A stretch of 64,000 nt of DNA from Acidobacteriota bacterium (GCA_018969405.1 JAGWYK010000001.1:1-64000), one strand, 5' to 3'; positions 25,628-34,513 are shown, counted from the stretch's first letter. Made by a program: numbers and translations. Notes: generated from the sequence alone by a model not told the origin.

Positions 25628-26301
25628 CCGAATCCAGCGTGTCCGATCACGAGGATGCCGCTCGACCACGCATCATCGCCATCGACGGTCCCGCCGGATC
25701 GGGGAAGTCGACCGTGGCCCGGGCGGTCGCCGCCCGCATCGGCATCCCGTACCTCGACACCGGCGCCATGTACCGCTCGGTGGCCTTCGCCGCGCTCCGT
25801 TCCGGTGTGGATCCCGAGGACGCCGATCTGGTGGCGAACCTGGCCCGTGACCTCGTGCTCACGATGCATCCCGACGGCACCGTCATCGTCGACGGGTTCG
25901 ATGCCACGATCGAGATCCGCGGCCCTGAGGTCACCCGGGCGGTCAGCATCGTGGCGGCGAACCCCGCGGTGCGGTCCGAGATGCGTTCGCGGCAGCGGGA
26001 ATGGGCCACCGAGCATGGTGGGGGAGTGATGGAGGGACGTGACATCGGCACCGTGGTGTTCCCCGACGCCCGTCTGAAGGTGTATCTCGACGCCTCGCCG
26101 GAGATCCGTGCCGCCCGCCGCTCCAAGGAGGTGGCCGATCTCTCCTACGAGGCGGTCGCCTCCGATCTGGCCCGACGTGATGCCCTCGACCAGAACCGCA
26201 CCCACGACCCGCTCGCCGTCTCGGAGGACGCCTGCGTGATCGACACCAGCCACCTCGGCGTGGACGAGATCGTCGACCGTATCCTGGAGCTGATGACATG
26301 A
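25624..26301 (+). CDS. cmk: Cytidylate kinase
   Basis: 225 residues. P-loop IDGPAGSGKSTVAR near residue 20, then YLDTGAMYRSVAFAAL, the CMP-binding insert with TRAVSIVAANPAVR, VMEGRDIGTVVFPDA and the lid RRSKE. It phosphorylates CMP/dCMP. It is overlapped by aroA upstream and by the acyltransferase downstream (ATGA at both ends), so it lies in one dense operon. Confidence 0.97.
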   Translation: MTESSVSDHEDAARPRIIAIDGPAGSGKSTVARAVAARIGIPYLDTGAMYRSVAFAALRSGVDPEDADLVANLARDLVLTMHPDGTVIVDGFDATIEIRGPEVTRAVSIVAANPAVRSEMRSRQREWATEHGGGVMEGRDIGTVVFPDARLKVYLDASPEIRAARRSKEVADLSYEAVASDLARRDALDQNRTHDPLAVSEDACVIDTSHLGVDEIVDRILELMT

Positions 26302-27056
26302 GTCGGGAACCGCTCTACGTGCCCGCCGGCCATGAGAAGGGTGAGGTGATGAGCCCCATCCAGAACCTCATGTACAGCGCGGTCCGGGGGCTCATCCACC
26401 TGTATCTGCTCGCCTGGCATCGACTCGAGGTGCGGGGCCTCGAGAATCTGCCACCCTCGGGTGCCTACATCGTGTCGCCCATCCATCGCTCGAACCTCGA
26501 CAGTCTCGTGATCTCCGCCATCACCCGTCGACGCATGCGGTACATGGGCAAGGAGTCGCTCTGGTCCACCCGACCGACGGGATGGTTCTTCTCGGCCATG
26601 GGTGGATTCCCCGTGCAGCGCGGGTCCGCCGACCGCGAGGCCCTGCGGGCGGCACTCACCGTGGTCGAGCGCGGTGAGCCGCTCGTGATGTTCCCCGAGG
26701 GCACGCGGCAGAGCGGACCGGTGCTGACCGAGTTCTTCGACGGCCCCTCCTATGTCTCCTGTCGCAGTGGTGCGCCGATCATCCCGGTGGGTCTCGGCGG
26801 GACCGAGGCGGCCATGACCAAGGGGTCGAAGATGATCCGGCCGGTGAAGATCACCATCGTGGTCGGCGAACCCCTCGTACCCGACGCACCCACGGAGGGT
26901 GGCCGAGTGCCGCGTCGGGCCATCAAGGAGCAGAGTGAGCGGCTCGGCGCCGCGATCCAGGAGCTCTTCGACGAGGCCCAGATGCGAGCCGGCCGCCCCA
27001 ATCCGCCCCGGCAGGGGACCGGGGGTGCCGCGGAGACCCCCTCCGATGCGCCATGA
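26298..27056 (+). CDS. 1-acyl-sn-glycerol-3-phosphate acyltransferase (PlsC family)
   Basis: 252 residues. HRSNLD (HX4D, His63-Asp68) and FPEGTR near residue 132 are the acyltransferase motifs, and the third motif PIIPVGLGG is near residue 165. One amphipathic or membrane helix lies near residues 27-42. It should acylate lysophosphatidate at the membrane. The last ~30 residues are Pro/Gly-rich. It follows cmk as in other actinobacteria, where cmk-plsC-der neighbourhoods are common. Confidence 0.9.
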   Translation: MSREPLYVPAGHEKGEVMSPIQNLMYSAVRGLIHLYLLAWHRLEVRGLENLPPSGAYIVSPIHRSNLDSLVISAITRRRMRYMGKESLWSTRPTGWFFSAMGGFPVQRGSADREALRAALTVVERGEPLVMFPEGTRQSGPVLTEFFDGPSYVSCRSGAPIIPVGLGGTEAAMTKGSKMIRPVKITIVVGEPLVPDAPTEGGRVPRRAIKEQSERLGAAIQELFDEAQMRAGRPNPPRQGTGGAAETPSDAP

Positions 27057-27063
27057 TGCAGCC

Positions 27064-28236
27064 ATGACGATCCTGGGGGAGCACGGAACGGAACTCATCG
27101 GCGCGATCGCAGAGGTCGTGACGGCGGAGGCGGCGGCCTGTGAGGACGCCCGCACCATGACCGACACGGTGGTCGATGCCATGTGGGAGAGCGGGCTCAT
27201 GCGCTACATGAACCCGGCCGAGGCGGGGGGCAGCGAGCCGACCTTCGGCGAGATGCTCGACATGTGGGAGCAGATGGCCTGGCTCGACGGTTCCTTCGGG
27301 TGGATCGGCATCGCCAATCTCCCCTCCGCCGCCGCCGTGGCCGCCTATCTGCCCGAGGAGGGGTTCCGTGAGGTCTTCGGGAACTCCGACAGGGTCACCA
27401 TGGGCGGTCAGTTCGCCCCCAACGGTCAGGGTCAGCGGGTCGAAGGTGGCTATCGCATCAGCGGATCCTGGAACTTCGGCTCGGGCACCGGCCACTCGGC
27501 GTTCGTCTGTGCCGGATTCCTCCCCATCGAGGACGGCAACTTCTGTTTCGACGCCAACGGTGAGATCAGCCTCATGGCGGCGGTGATCCCCCGGGACGAG
27601 ATCACCTTCACCGACGGCTGGCATGTCCAGGGACTCCGCGGCACGGGTTCCTACGACTACAACGTCGTCGATCTGTTCGTGCCGGAGCATCGGACCTTCG
27701 ATCTGTTCGCCCGCACCCCGCATCGCGGGTCCTCGCCGGCGTTCCACATGGGGCTCATGGCCATCACCGCCGCCGGCCATGCCGGTTGGGCGCTCGGTGT
27801 GGCCCGCAGCATGCTGGACGATGTGCGGGACCTCTCGCCGGTGAAGGCGCGCATGGGTGATATGGAGACCCTCGCCCACAAGCCCTCCTTCCAGCGGGGC
27901 TACGCCCATCACCTCGGCATGTGGCGGGCCGCCCGGCTGCTGGTGCACGACACCTTCACCCGGGTCGAGGCGGAGGTGGCGGCCGGCCGGACGCTCACCC
28001 CCACCATGCGGGCCGACATGCGGATCGCCGCCACCTACGCCACCGAGGCCTGTCGTGAGGTCGCCCAGTGGGCCCATCTCGCCGCCGGCACCACGGCCAT
28101 CCGAGAGGGGAGTCGGCTGGAGCGGGCCTTCCGCGACCTGTACACCGGCACCCAGCACGCCTTCATCTCGGAGAAGACCTACCTCGACTCCGCCCAGGTG
28201 CTGCTCGGCCTCGTCGAGGACCAGCGAGGGCTCTGA
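27064..28236 (+). CDS. Acyl-CoA dehydrogenase-fold flavoprotein (HsaA/group D monooxygenase-like)
   Basis: 390 residues. N-terminal helices, a central beta domain with VTMGGQFAPNGQGQRVEGGYRISG near 100-125 (the G-x-F/W-x-N-SG pattern of FMN-dependent oxygenases), GSYDYNVVDLFVPEHRTF, and a C-terminal four-helix bundle. The catalytic Glu of acyl-CoA dehydrogenases is not obvious, which favours an HsaA-like hydroxylase over a dehydrogenase. The substrate is unknown. ATG 27064; a CATGAT hexamer sits six bases upstream. Confidence 0.75.
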   Translation: MTILGEHGTELIGAIAEVVTAEAAACEDARTMTDTVVDAMWESGLMRYMNPAEAGGSEPTFGEMLDMWEQMAWLDGSFGWIGIANLPSAAAVAAYLPEEGFREVFGNSDRVTMGGQFAPNGQGQRVEGGYRISGSWNFGSGTGHSAFVCAGFLPIEDGNFCFDANGEISLMAAVIPRDEITFTDGWHVQGLRGTGSYDYNVVDLFVPEHRTFDLFARTPHRGSSPAFHMGLMAITAAGHAGWALGVARSMLDDVRDLSPVKARMGDMETLAHKPSFQRGYAHHLGMWRAARLLVHDTFTRVEAEVAAGRTLTPTMRADMRIAATYATEACREVAQWAHLAAGTTAIREGSRLERAFRDLYTGTQHAFISEKTYLDSAQVLLGLVEDQRGL

Positions 28237-28279
28237 GGTTCTGGGACTCTGAGGTTGGCCGACGCTGAGGTTCGCCGAC
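28232..28279. repeat. Three 16-bp tandem repeats filling a convergent gap
   Basis: Units 28232-28247, 28248-28263 and 28264-28279 share CTGAGGTT followed by eight bases ending in GAC. The first unit contains the stop codon of the flavoprotein gene, and the array ends where the next gene's stop codon begins. Because 16 is not a multiple of three, the three TGA triplets fall in three different frames. Confidence 0.8.
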
Positions 28280-28289
28280 TCAGAGCGTC
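28261..28289. terminator. Hairpin at convergent gene ends
   Basis: GACGCTGAG pairs with CTCAGAGCGTC apart from a two-base bulge. The stem includes the HD-gene stop codon (28280-28282). No T-tract. It could terminate transcripts from both directions. Confidence 0.45.
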
Positions 28290-28828
28290 GCAGTGGCGGT
28301 CAATCGACGGATGAGCGGTTCGAAATGCGACAGCGGAAGCGTGTCGTAGGAGGGGTCGAACGCCACCTGATCCCAGTCGTCGGCGAAGTGCTCGGCGAGG
28401 GTGAACTGCTCGGCGGTGAGTGCGTCCCGGTGACGCTCGCGGGCATCGGGATCGCCACCGAAGTGGTGGTAGTAGTGCCGACCCTGGAAGTCCTGATGCA
28501 CGCGGATCATCTCGTAGACGTCGGCACGCACGAACGGCTTGATCATCTCGGCGGCGATGGCCGGATGGTTGGCGACGCTGATCGCCTTGCCCACATCGTG
28601 CATCAGCGCGGCGAACACCACCTGCTCGTCGGCCCCCGCTCGCTCGGCGAGGGTGGCGGTCTGGAGACAGTGGGTGAGCTGGTCGGTGCCGAAGCCATCG
28701 GTGATCTCGGCCAGCGACTCCAGCAGCATCAGCATCCGGTCAGCCACCCGGCCCTGGTTCTCGGCGGTGCGGGCACCGATCTCCATCCACTGCTCGGCGG
28801 TCGACTCATCCATCCGTGTGAACGACAT
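28280..28828 (-). CDS. HD domain phosphohydrolase/oxygenase, PhnZ/MIOX-like
   Basis: 182 residues. The HD superfamily ligands are visible: His in QLTHCLQTATLAERAG near residue 52, HD in AALMHDVGKAI near 75-76, His in NHPAIAAEMI near 88, and His in RVHQDFQGRHYYHHFGG near 110. The pattern resembles small HD proteins related to PhnZ and myo-inositol oxygenase, which use a di-iron site. The substrate cannot be assigned. ATG 28828. Convergent with the flavoprotein gene. Confidence 0.75.
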   Translation of the reverse strand: MSFTRMDESTAEQWMEIGARTAENQGRVADRMLMLLESLAEITDGFGTDQLTHCLQTATLAERAGADEQVVFAALMHDVGKAISVANHPAIAAEMIKPFVRADVYEMIRVHQDFQGRHYYHHFGGDPDARERHRDALTAEQFTLAEHFADDWDQVAFDPSYDTLPLSHFEPLIRRLTATATL

Positions 28829-28862
28829 GGTGAGAGTCTGTCACCCGGAGCCTGCTGGTGCC

Positions 28863-29948
28863 TCACCCCAGCGAGGCGAGCACGTCACTGGCGTGCACCG
28901 TGCGGTCGTTGACCGGGGTCCGATCGGCGACCGGTCCGCCCAGCAGGAAGGTGCCGGCGGCGTCCACCGCGGTGATGAGGTCACGGAGGTTCCGGGGCGG
29001 AGGGAAGTACTCGTCCTCCTCGGTGACCCGGACCTCCTCGACCCCCTCGAGCGGCGCCAGGCGGGCGATGACCGCCTCGACCAGCTCCTCGGGGGCGGAC
29101 GCTCCGGCAGTGACGCCGACGACCCCGGAGATATCCTCCGGGAGCTCCTCGGCTCCGTTGATGCGATGGACCCGTGCGCAGCCGGCCTGCCGGGCGAGGC
29201 TCTCCAGCGCCCGGGTGTTTGAGGAGTTGGCCGAGCCGATCACGATCACGGCATCGCAGCGCGGGGCGATCTCGAGCAGGGCCGACTGACGGTTGGTGGT
29301 GGCGAAGCAGAGGTCGGAGCGTCCCGGCACCCACATCTCCGGGAAACGCTCCCGAGTGGCGTCGAGCACATCGGCCCAGTCGCGATGACTCAGCGTGGTC
29401 TGGGCGAGCAGCGCCACCGGTTCGCCGAACTCGGGCAGCGCCGCCACCTCCTCGACCGACTCGACCCGATGGATCGAGTCAGGGGCGACCGCCATGGTGC
29501 CGACGGCCTCCTCGTGGCCCTCATGTCCGATGTAGACGATCTGATAGCCCTTGCCGGCCCGCACCTTGACCTCGTGATGGACCTTGGTGACCAGCGGACA
29601 CACGGCGTCCACCACATAGCCGCCGTTGCGCTGGGCCATCGCCACCACCTCGGGGGCCGAGCCGTGGGCCGAGAGCATGATCGGACTCCCGATCGGCACC
29701 TCGGCGATGTCGTCGACGAAGATCACCCCCAGAGCCTCGAAGCGTTCGACCACGCGCTGGTTGTGGACGATCTCGTGGTAGCAGTACACGGGGGACTCGA
29801 AGGTGCGCACCATCCAGGCCAGTGCCTTGATGGCCATCTCGACACCGGCGCAGAAGCCCCGGGGAGCCGCCAGGAGCACACGTCGCACCGAGCCGTCGTC
29901 GCCGGCGTCGGAGATCGGGGCATCGCTGTGGGAAGTGGCGCCGTCCAT
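28863..29948 (-). CDS. ispH: 4-hydroxy-3-methylbut-2-enyl diphosphate reductase
   Basis: 361 residues, the last enzyme of the non-mevalonate isoprenoid pathway. The three iron-sulfur cysteines are in APRGFCAGVEMAI, DAVCPLVTKVH and RSDLCFATTNRQ. SAHGSAP and TAGASAPEELVE are also conserved. The N-terminal 20 residues are a variable tail, and the C-terminal ~45 residues extend past the core. A divergent DUF512 gene starts 35 bases away, with TAG-type -10 boxes for both in the gap. Confidence 0.97.
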   Translation of the reverse strand: MDGATSHSDAPISDAGDDGSVRRVLLAAPRGFCAGVEMAIKALAWMVRTFESPVYCYHEIVHNQRVVERFEALGVIFVDDIAEVPIGSPIMLSAHGSAPEVVAMAQRNGGYVVDAVCPLVTKVHHEVKVRAGKGYQIVYIGHEGHEEAVGTMAVAPDSIHRVESVEEVAALPEFGEPVALLAQTTLSHRDWADVLDATRERFPEMWVPGRSDLCFATTNRQSALLEIAPRCDAVIVIGSANSSNTRALESLARQAGCARVHRINGAEELPEDISGVVGVTAGASAPEELVEAVIARLAPLEGVEEVRVTEEDEYFPPPRNLRDLITAVDAAGTFLLGGPVADRTPVNDRTVHASDVLASLG

Positions 29949-29983
29949 GGGGCGGGAGGCTAGCGGCGGTAGCGTGATCGGCC

Positions 29984-31375
29984 ATGTCCGCCCCTCGTGT
30001 CATCGCCGTCGCCCCGGGCTCTGCGGCGGAGCGGGGCGGGATCGAGACCGGTGATGAGATCCTCGCGCTCAACGGTGAGGTCCCGCGCGACATCATCGCC
30101 TACCGCCTGCTCGCTGATGAGGCCGAGCTGACCGTCGACATCTCCCGGGGTGGACTGGCGCTGCAGCTGGAGCTGCACAAGGCCCCCGGAGAGCCACTCG
30201 GAGCGGAGATCGAGTCCGCCCTGTTCGATCAGGTCCGCACCTGCGACAACCACTGCGAGTTCTGTTTCATCTACCAGCTGCCACCGGGGATGCGGCAGAG
30301 CCTGTATCTGAAGGACGACGACTACCGGCTGTCCTTCCTCTACGGGAACTTCACCACCCTCACCCGGTTCACCGAGGCCGACCTGGAGCGGGTCGTCACC
30401 GAGCGGATCTCACCGCTGCATGTCTCGATCCATGCCACCGACCCCGAGGTGCGGGCCCTCATGCTGCGCAACCGACGCGGGGCGTCGAGCCTGCGGTGGT
30501 TGCGGGCCCTGCTCGATCACGACATCGAGGTCCACGGGCAGATCGTCGTCTGTCCCGATCGAAATGACGGCGCATGGCTCGACGACACACTCGCCGGGGT
30601 GCTCGACCAGTTCCCCGAGCTCGCCTCGTTGTGCGTGGTCCCTCTGGGCGTGAGCCGGTTCAACAGTGAGTCCGCCATGCGCCCGCACACGCCGGCCGAG
30701 GCCGAGGCCGTGGTGCGCATCGTCGAGGACTGGCAGGAGGTCTTCCTCGGGCTGATGGGTCGGCGGCTCGTGTTCGCCGCCGACGAGTACTACCTGCTCG
30801 CCGATCGCCCCTTCCCCTCGGCGGAGACCTACGAGGGCTTCCCCATGCATGAGGACGGTGTGGGCATGGCACGGACCTTCGAGCTCGAGTTCAGCGGGGC
30901 CGTCGCCACACCCACCGGGGTCGCCACCGGCTTCTTCGCTTGGGTCGACGGCGCTCCTCCGGAGGGGTACCGGGCACCCCGATCGGCCCCCCGCAGCGCT
31001 TCCGCCTCCTCCGACGGCAGTCATCCGGTGCAGCTGCGGCCCTCGGCCCGGGCACCGATCGGCGTCCTCACCGGACCCTATGGGAGCGCCATCCTGCGGC
31101 CCCTGATCGACTCGCTGGGGCGGGCCGATGTCCGCATCATCGAGGTCGAGAACCAGTACTTCGGTGGGAACACCGCGGTGGCCGGGCTGCTCACCGGTCC
31201 CGACCTCGCCCGGGTGCTCGTCGAACAGCCCGAGGGACACCGCTATCTTCTCCCTGACGTGTGTCTGTCCCAGGGCCGGTTCCTGGACGGATCGACGCCC
31301 GAGGATCTTCCTCGACCGGTCGAGATCGTGGCGACCGATGGCATCGCCCTGCGCGCCGCACTGGAGACCCGATGA
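29984..31375 (+). CDS. PDZ-radical SAM-DUF512 protein
   Basis: 463 residues. An N-terminal PDZ-like domain (VIAVAPGSAAERGGIETGDEILALNG) is followed by a radical SAM core with CDNHCEFCF (CX3CX2C) near residue 87. The C-terminal DUF512 region contains DEYYLLADRPFPSAETYEGFPMHEDGVGM and VENQYFGGNTAVAGLLTG. Function is unknown, but the family sits beside der (engA) in many bacteria, as here. The stop overlaps der (ATGA). Confidence 0.93.
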   Translation: MSAPRVIAVAPGSAAERGGIETGDEILALNGEVPRDIIAYRLLADEAELTVDISRGGLALQLELHKAPGEPLGAEIESALFDQVRTCDNHCEFCFIYQLPPGMRQSLYLKDDDYRLSFLYGNFTTLTRFTEADLERVVTERISPLHVSIHATDPEVRALMLRNRRGASSLRWLRALLDHDIEVHGQIVVCPDRNDGAWLDDTLAGVLDQFPELASLCVVPLGVSRFNSESAMRPHTPAEAEAVVRIVEDWQEVFLGLMGRRLVFAADEYYLLADRPFPSAETYEGFPMHEDGVGMARTFELEFSGAVATPTGVATGFFAWVDGAPPEGYRAPRSAPRSASASSDGSHPVQLRPSARAPIGVLTGPYGSAILRPLIDSLGRADVRIIEVENQYFGGNTAVAGLLTGPDLARVLVEQPEGHRYLLPDVCLSQGRFLDGSTPEDLPRPVEIVATDGIALRAALETR

Positions 31376-32688
31376 GACCGACACAGCCACTGCCCACCGT
31401 GGCCATCGTGGGGCGTCCGAACGTCGGCAAATCCACCCTGTTCAACCGCATCCTCGGCCGCCGCGAGGCCATCGTCGAGGAGAAGCCCGGGGTCACCCGC
31501 GACCGCAAGGAGATCACCGCCGAGTGGCGGGGTCGTGAGTTCACCCTCGTCGACACCGGGGGCTGGATGCCCGGAGGCACCGAGCTCGACGCCAAGGTGT
31601 CCCGCCAGAGCGAGCAGGCCATCCTCACCGCCGATGCAGTGCTGTTCGTCGTCGATGTCAACGTCGGCATCACCGAGGAGGACAGTCGGGTCGCCCAGCT
31701 GCTTCGCCGCAACGGTCGTCCGGTGCTCGTCATCGCCAACAAGGTCGATGACACCAACCGTGACGCTGCGGTCTGGGATCTGCTCGGACTGGGTCTGGGT
31801 GATCCGTTCCCGGTGAGCGCTCTGCACGGGCGCGGCACCGGGGACATGCTCGACGAGCTGCTCGACCAGCTGCCCGAGGCCCCGTCCCCCGAGGACACCG
31901 CCCCGGTGGAGGCCGAGGAGCGGATCTTCTCGGTGGCCATCGTGGGACGGCCCAATGTCGGCAAGTCCACCCTCTTCAACCGGCTCATCGGCGAGGACCG
32001 CTCCGTGGTCCACGACATGCCCGGCACCACCCGCGACGCCGTGGACACCATCGTCGAGACCCCCGACGGTCCGGTGCGGTTCGTCGACACCGCAGGCATG
32101 CGGCGGCGGGCCAAGATCGACGAGGGGACCGAGTACTACTCGCTGGTCCGGGCCCTGCAGGCCATCGACCGCGCCGATGTCGCACTGCTGGTCATCGATG
32201 CCACCATCGGGGTCACCGCCCAGGATCAGCGTCTGGCCGAACGCATCGATGCCGCCGGTTGTCCGGTGGTGGTGCTGCTCAACAAGTGGGAGCTGCTCGA
32301 CGCCGAGGCCCACACCGACATCAACTACCAGATCAGCCAGAAGCTCCATTTCATCGGGGAGTCCCCGGTGCTCAAGATCAGCGCCCTCACCGGCAAGGGT
32401 GTGCATCGGCTGCTGCCCGCCCTCTCGGGCACCATCGACGACTACCACCGCCGTGTCCCCACCCGGAAGGTGAACCAGGTGCTGCGCATGGCCCAGGCGG
32501 CCCAGCCGGCGCCCCATGGCGCCCGGGTGCTCTACGCCACCCAGGGGGCCGTCGACCCACCCACCTTCACGCTGTTCTCCAACAAGGAACTGCCGGCCTC
32601 CTACCTGCGCTATCTCGAGCGGACCCTGCGCGAGGAGTGCGGCTTCGGTTCGACCCCCATCAAACTCCGGGTCCGGAAGCGGGACTGA
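31372..32688 (+). CDS. der: GTPase Der (EngA)
   Basis: 438 residues with two consecutive GTPase domains, each with GRPNVGKSTLFNR (near residues 14 and 192), DTGG/DTAG switch motifs and NKVD/NKWE. A C-terminal KH-like domain follows (THPPTFTLFSNKELPASYLRYLE-like, ending KLRVRKRD). Der is needed for 50S subunit assembly. ATG 31372 overlaps the DUF512 stop. A small zinc-ribbon gene follows after four bases. Confidence 0.98.
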   Translation: MRPTQPLPTVAIVGRPNVGKSTLFNRILGRREAIVEEKPGVTRDRKEITAEWRGREFTLVDTGGWMPGGTELDAKVSRQSEQAILTADAVLFVVDVNVGITEEDSRVAQLLRRNGRPVLVIANKVDDTNRDAAVWDLLGLGLGDPFPVSALHGRGTGDMLDELLDQLPEAPSPEDTAPVEAEERIFSVAIVGRPNVGKSTLFNRLIGEDRSVVHDMPGTTRDAVDTIVETPDGPVRFVDTAGMRRRAKIDEGTEYYSLVRALQAIDRADVALLVIDATIGVTAQDQRLAERIDAAGCPVVVLLNKWELLDAEAHTDINYQISQKLHFIGESPVLKISALTGKGVHRLLPALSGTIDDYHRRVPTRKVNQVLRMAQAAQPAPHGARVLYATQGAVDPPTFTLFSNKELPASYLRYLERTLREECGFGSTPIKLRVRKRD

Positions 32689-32692
32689 TGCG

Positions 32693-32896
32693 ATGCCCTG
32701 GTGTGAGGACTGCTCCCGGTTCTGGAACCCGAACTCCATGCCGCCCGACGGCACCTGTCCGTCCTGCGGCCGTCTCATCGGTGATCCCCCCGCCGCGCAG
32801 CGCGTGCCATGGCATTTCTGGATCCTCGTGGTCGCCGCCGTGGCCTATCTCGGCTGGCGGGCGATCCAGGGCATCGAGTGGTTGGTGAGTCGATGA
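32693..32896 (+). CDS. Small zinc-ribbon membrane protein
   Basis: 67 residues: MPWCEDCSRFWNP, then CPSCGRLIG, giving two CXXC pairs for a zinc ribbon. One membrane helix (about 41-57, HFWILVVAAVAYLGWRAI) follows, and the end is WLVSR. The start ATG is four bases after the der stop, and the stop overlaps the flavin monooxygenase ATG (ATGA), so it is translated from the same mRNA. Function unknown. Similar short CXXC-TM proteins occur beside der in other actinobacteria, by recollection rather than search. Confidence 0.8.
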   Translation: MPWCEDCSRFWNPNSMPPDGTCPSCGRLIGDPPAAQRVPWHFWILVVAAVAYLGWRAIQGIEWLVSR

Positions 32897-34392
32897 ATCC
32901 CGAGGTGCTCGATGTGGCGGTGATCGGAGCTGGGGTGGGCGGCATCGCCGCCGGGGCCATGCTGCGCGATCTCGGTGCCTCCTTCGCCATCTTCGACAAG
33001 GGGACGACGGTCGGAGGTACCTGGCGCGACAACACCTATCCGGGGTGCGCCTGCGATGTCCCGAGCCACCTGTACTCGCTGTCGTTCGCCCAGAACCCCG
33101 AGTGGTCCCGCAGCTATCCGGCCCAGCCCGAGATCGAGTCCTATCTCGAACGGGTCACCGACGAGCTGGGCCTGCGTCCTCGTATCCACTTCGGGGTCGA
33201 GATCCTCGCCATCCGCTGGGAGGATCAGACGCTTCTCTGGGACATCGAGTTCCGCGACGGCACGCATCGCTCCGCCCGGTCGGTGATCATGGCCACCGGT
33301 CCGCTCAGTCGGCCCTCCCTGCCCGCCATCGAGGGCATCGAGACCTTCGCCGGCACCATGTTCCACTCCGCCCGTTGGGACCACGAGCACGATCTGTGCG
33401 GTGAACGTGTGGCGGTCATCGGCACGGGAGCCTCTGCGGTCCAGTTCGTGCCGGAGATCGCTCCCGTCGTGGAGCATCTCACGGTGTTCCAGCGTTCGGC
33501 ACCGTGGGTGCTGCCCCGCGACGATCGACCCGCTCCGCCGTGGCGGCAGCGTCTGTACCGTCGGGTGCCGTTCCTGCAGCGGCTGCATCGGTGGCGGGTG
33601 TACGCCCGGCAGGAGCTGCTGGCGGTCGCGTTCATCGGTCGCGGACGGGCCGCCGCTGCGGTGTCCGAGCGGATCCGGACCGAGGTGCGCGCCCAGATCG
33701 ACGCCGCCATCAGCGATCCCGAGCTCCGCGCCGCCTGCCTCCCGGACTACGAGCCCGGCTGCAAGCGTCTGCTCATCGCCAACAGTTGGTACTCCACCCT
33801 GGCCCGTCCCGACGTCGACCTCTGCACCCGACCGATCCGAGCGATCACCCCGACCGGTGTGCGCACCGCCGACGGTGACGAGATCGAGGTCGACACGATC
33901 ATCCTCGGCACCGGGTTCTCGGCTTCGGACTACCCCGGACCTCTGCGCATCACCGGTCGGGCGGGGCTCGAACTGGCCGACCGCTGGCGCACAGGTGCGG
34001 CCACCGATCTCGGCATCTCGGTCGACGGGTTCCCCAACCTGTACCTCCTCGCCGGTCCCAGCACCGGACTCGGGCACAACTCCATCATCTTCATGATCGA
34101 GGCCCAGCTCCATCACATCCGGGGAGCGCTGGTGCATCAGCGGCGGCACGGATTGCGGGCCACCACCGTCCGATCCGATCGGGTGGGGGCCTTCTACGAG
34201 GAGATCCAGCGCCGTCTGGGCCGCACGGTGTGGACCACCGGCTGTTCGAGCTGGTACCGATCGGCAGCTGGTCAGGTCGACACCCTCTGGCCCGGCACGA
34301 CGGTGGAGTACTGGTGGCGGACGCGGCGGTTCCGGCCCGACCGTCACGAGGTGGTCGAACCCGATTCCGGTCCGGTGGCTGCCGGTCGCTAA
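32893..34392 (+). CDS. Flavin-containing monooxygenase (Baeyer-Villiger type)
   Basis: 499 residues. FAD site VIGAGVGGIAAG near residue 10, GGTWRDNTYPGCACDVPSHLYS near 45-65, the BVMO-type fingerprint FAGTMFHSARWD (FxGxxxHxxxW, with D for P) near 155, and the NADPH site VIGTGASAVQ near 176. ATGFSAS-type LGTGFSASDYP and AGPSTGLGHNSIIFMIEAQ are also typical. The substrate is probably a ketone or steroid, but this is not shown. The stop TAA also begins the -10 box of tRNA-Pro. Confidence 0.9.
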   Translation: MNPEVLDVAVIGAGVGGIAAGAMLRDLGASFAIFDKGTTVGGTWRDNTYPGCACDVPSHLYSLSFAQNPEWSRSYPAQPEIESYLERVTDELGLRPRIHFGVEILAIRWEDQTLLWDIEFRDGTHRSARSVIMATGPLSRPSLPAIEGIETFAGTMFHSARWDHEHDLCGERVAVIGTGASAVQFVPEIAPVVEHLTVFQRSAPWVLPRDDRPAPPWRQRLYRRVPFLQRLHRWRVYARQELLAVAFIGRGRAAAAVSERIRTEVRAQIDAAISDPELRAACLPDYEPGCKRLLIANSWYSTLARPDVDLCTRPIRAITPTGVRTADGDEIEVDTIILGTGFSASDYPGPLRITGRAGLELADRWRTGAATDLGISVDGFPNLYLLAGPSTGLGHNSIIFMIEAQLHHIRGALVHQRRHGLRATTVRSDRVGAFYEEIQRRLGRTVWTTGCSSWYRSAAGQVDTLWPGTTVEYWWRTRRFRPDRHEVVEPDSGPVAAGR

Positions 34393-34395
34393 GGT
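34390..34395 (+). promoter_or_regulatory. -10 box of tRNA-Pro, overlapping the upstream stop codon
   Basis: TAAGGT begins with the TAA stop of the monooxygenase gene and ends ten bases before the tRNA 5' end. Confidence 0.45.
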
Positions 34396-34405
34396 GTCCA
34401 GTCCA

Positions 34406-34483
34406 CGGGCTGTGGCGCAGCTTGGTTAGCGCGTCGGTCTGGGGGACCGAAGGTCGTGGGTTCGAATCCCGCCAGCCCGACCA
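34406..34483 (+). tRNA. tRNA-Pro (anticodon GGG)
   Basis: Acceptor CGGGCTG/CAGCCCG, a D arm with GCGCAGCTTGGTTAGCGC, the anticodon stem TCGGT/ACCGA with loop CTGGGGG (anticodon GGG for CCC codons), the T arm CGTGGGTTCGAATCCCGCC, discriminator A and an encoded CCA. Complete cloverleaf. Confidence 0.96.
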
Positions 34484-34489
34484 TGCCGA

Positions 34490-34513
34490 GCGGGGTGCCT
34501 CAGGGCACCCCGC
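34490..34513 (+). terminator. Terminator hairpin after tRNA-Pro
   Basis: Perfect 10-bp stem GCGGGGTGCC/GGCACCCCGC with loop TCAG, six bases past the tRNA CCA end. There is no T-tract. It separates tRNA-Pro from lysS. Confidence 0.7.
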
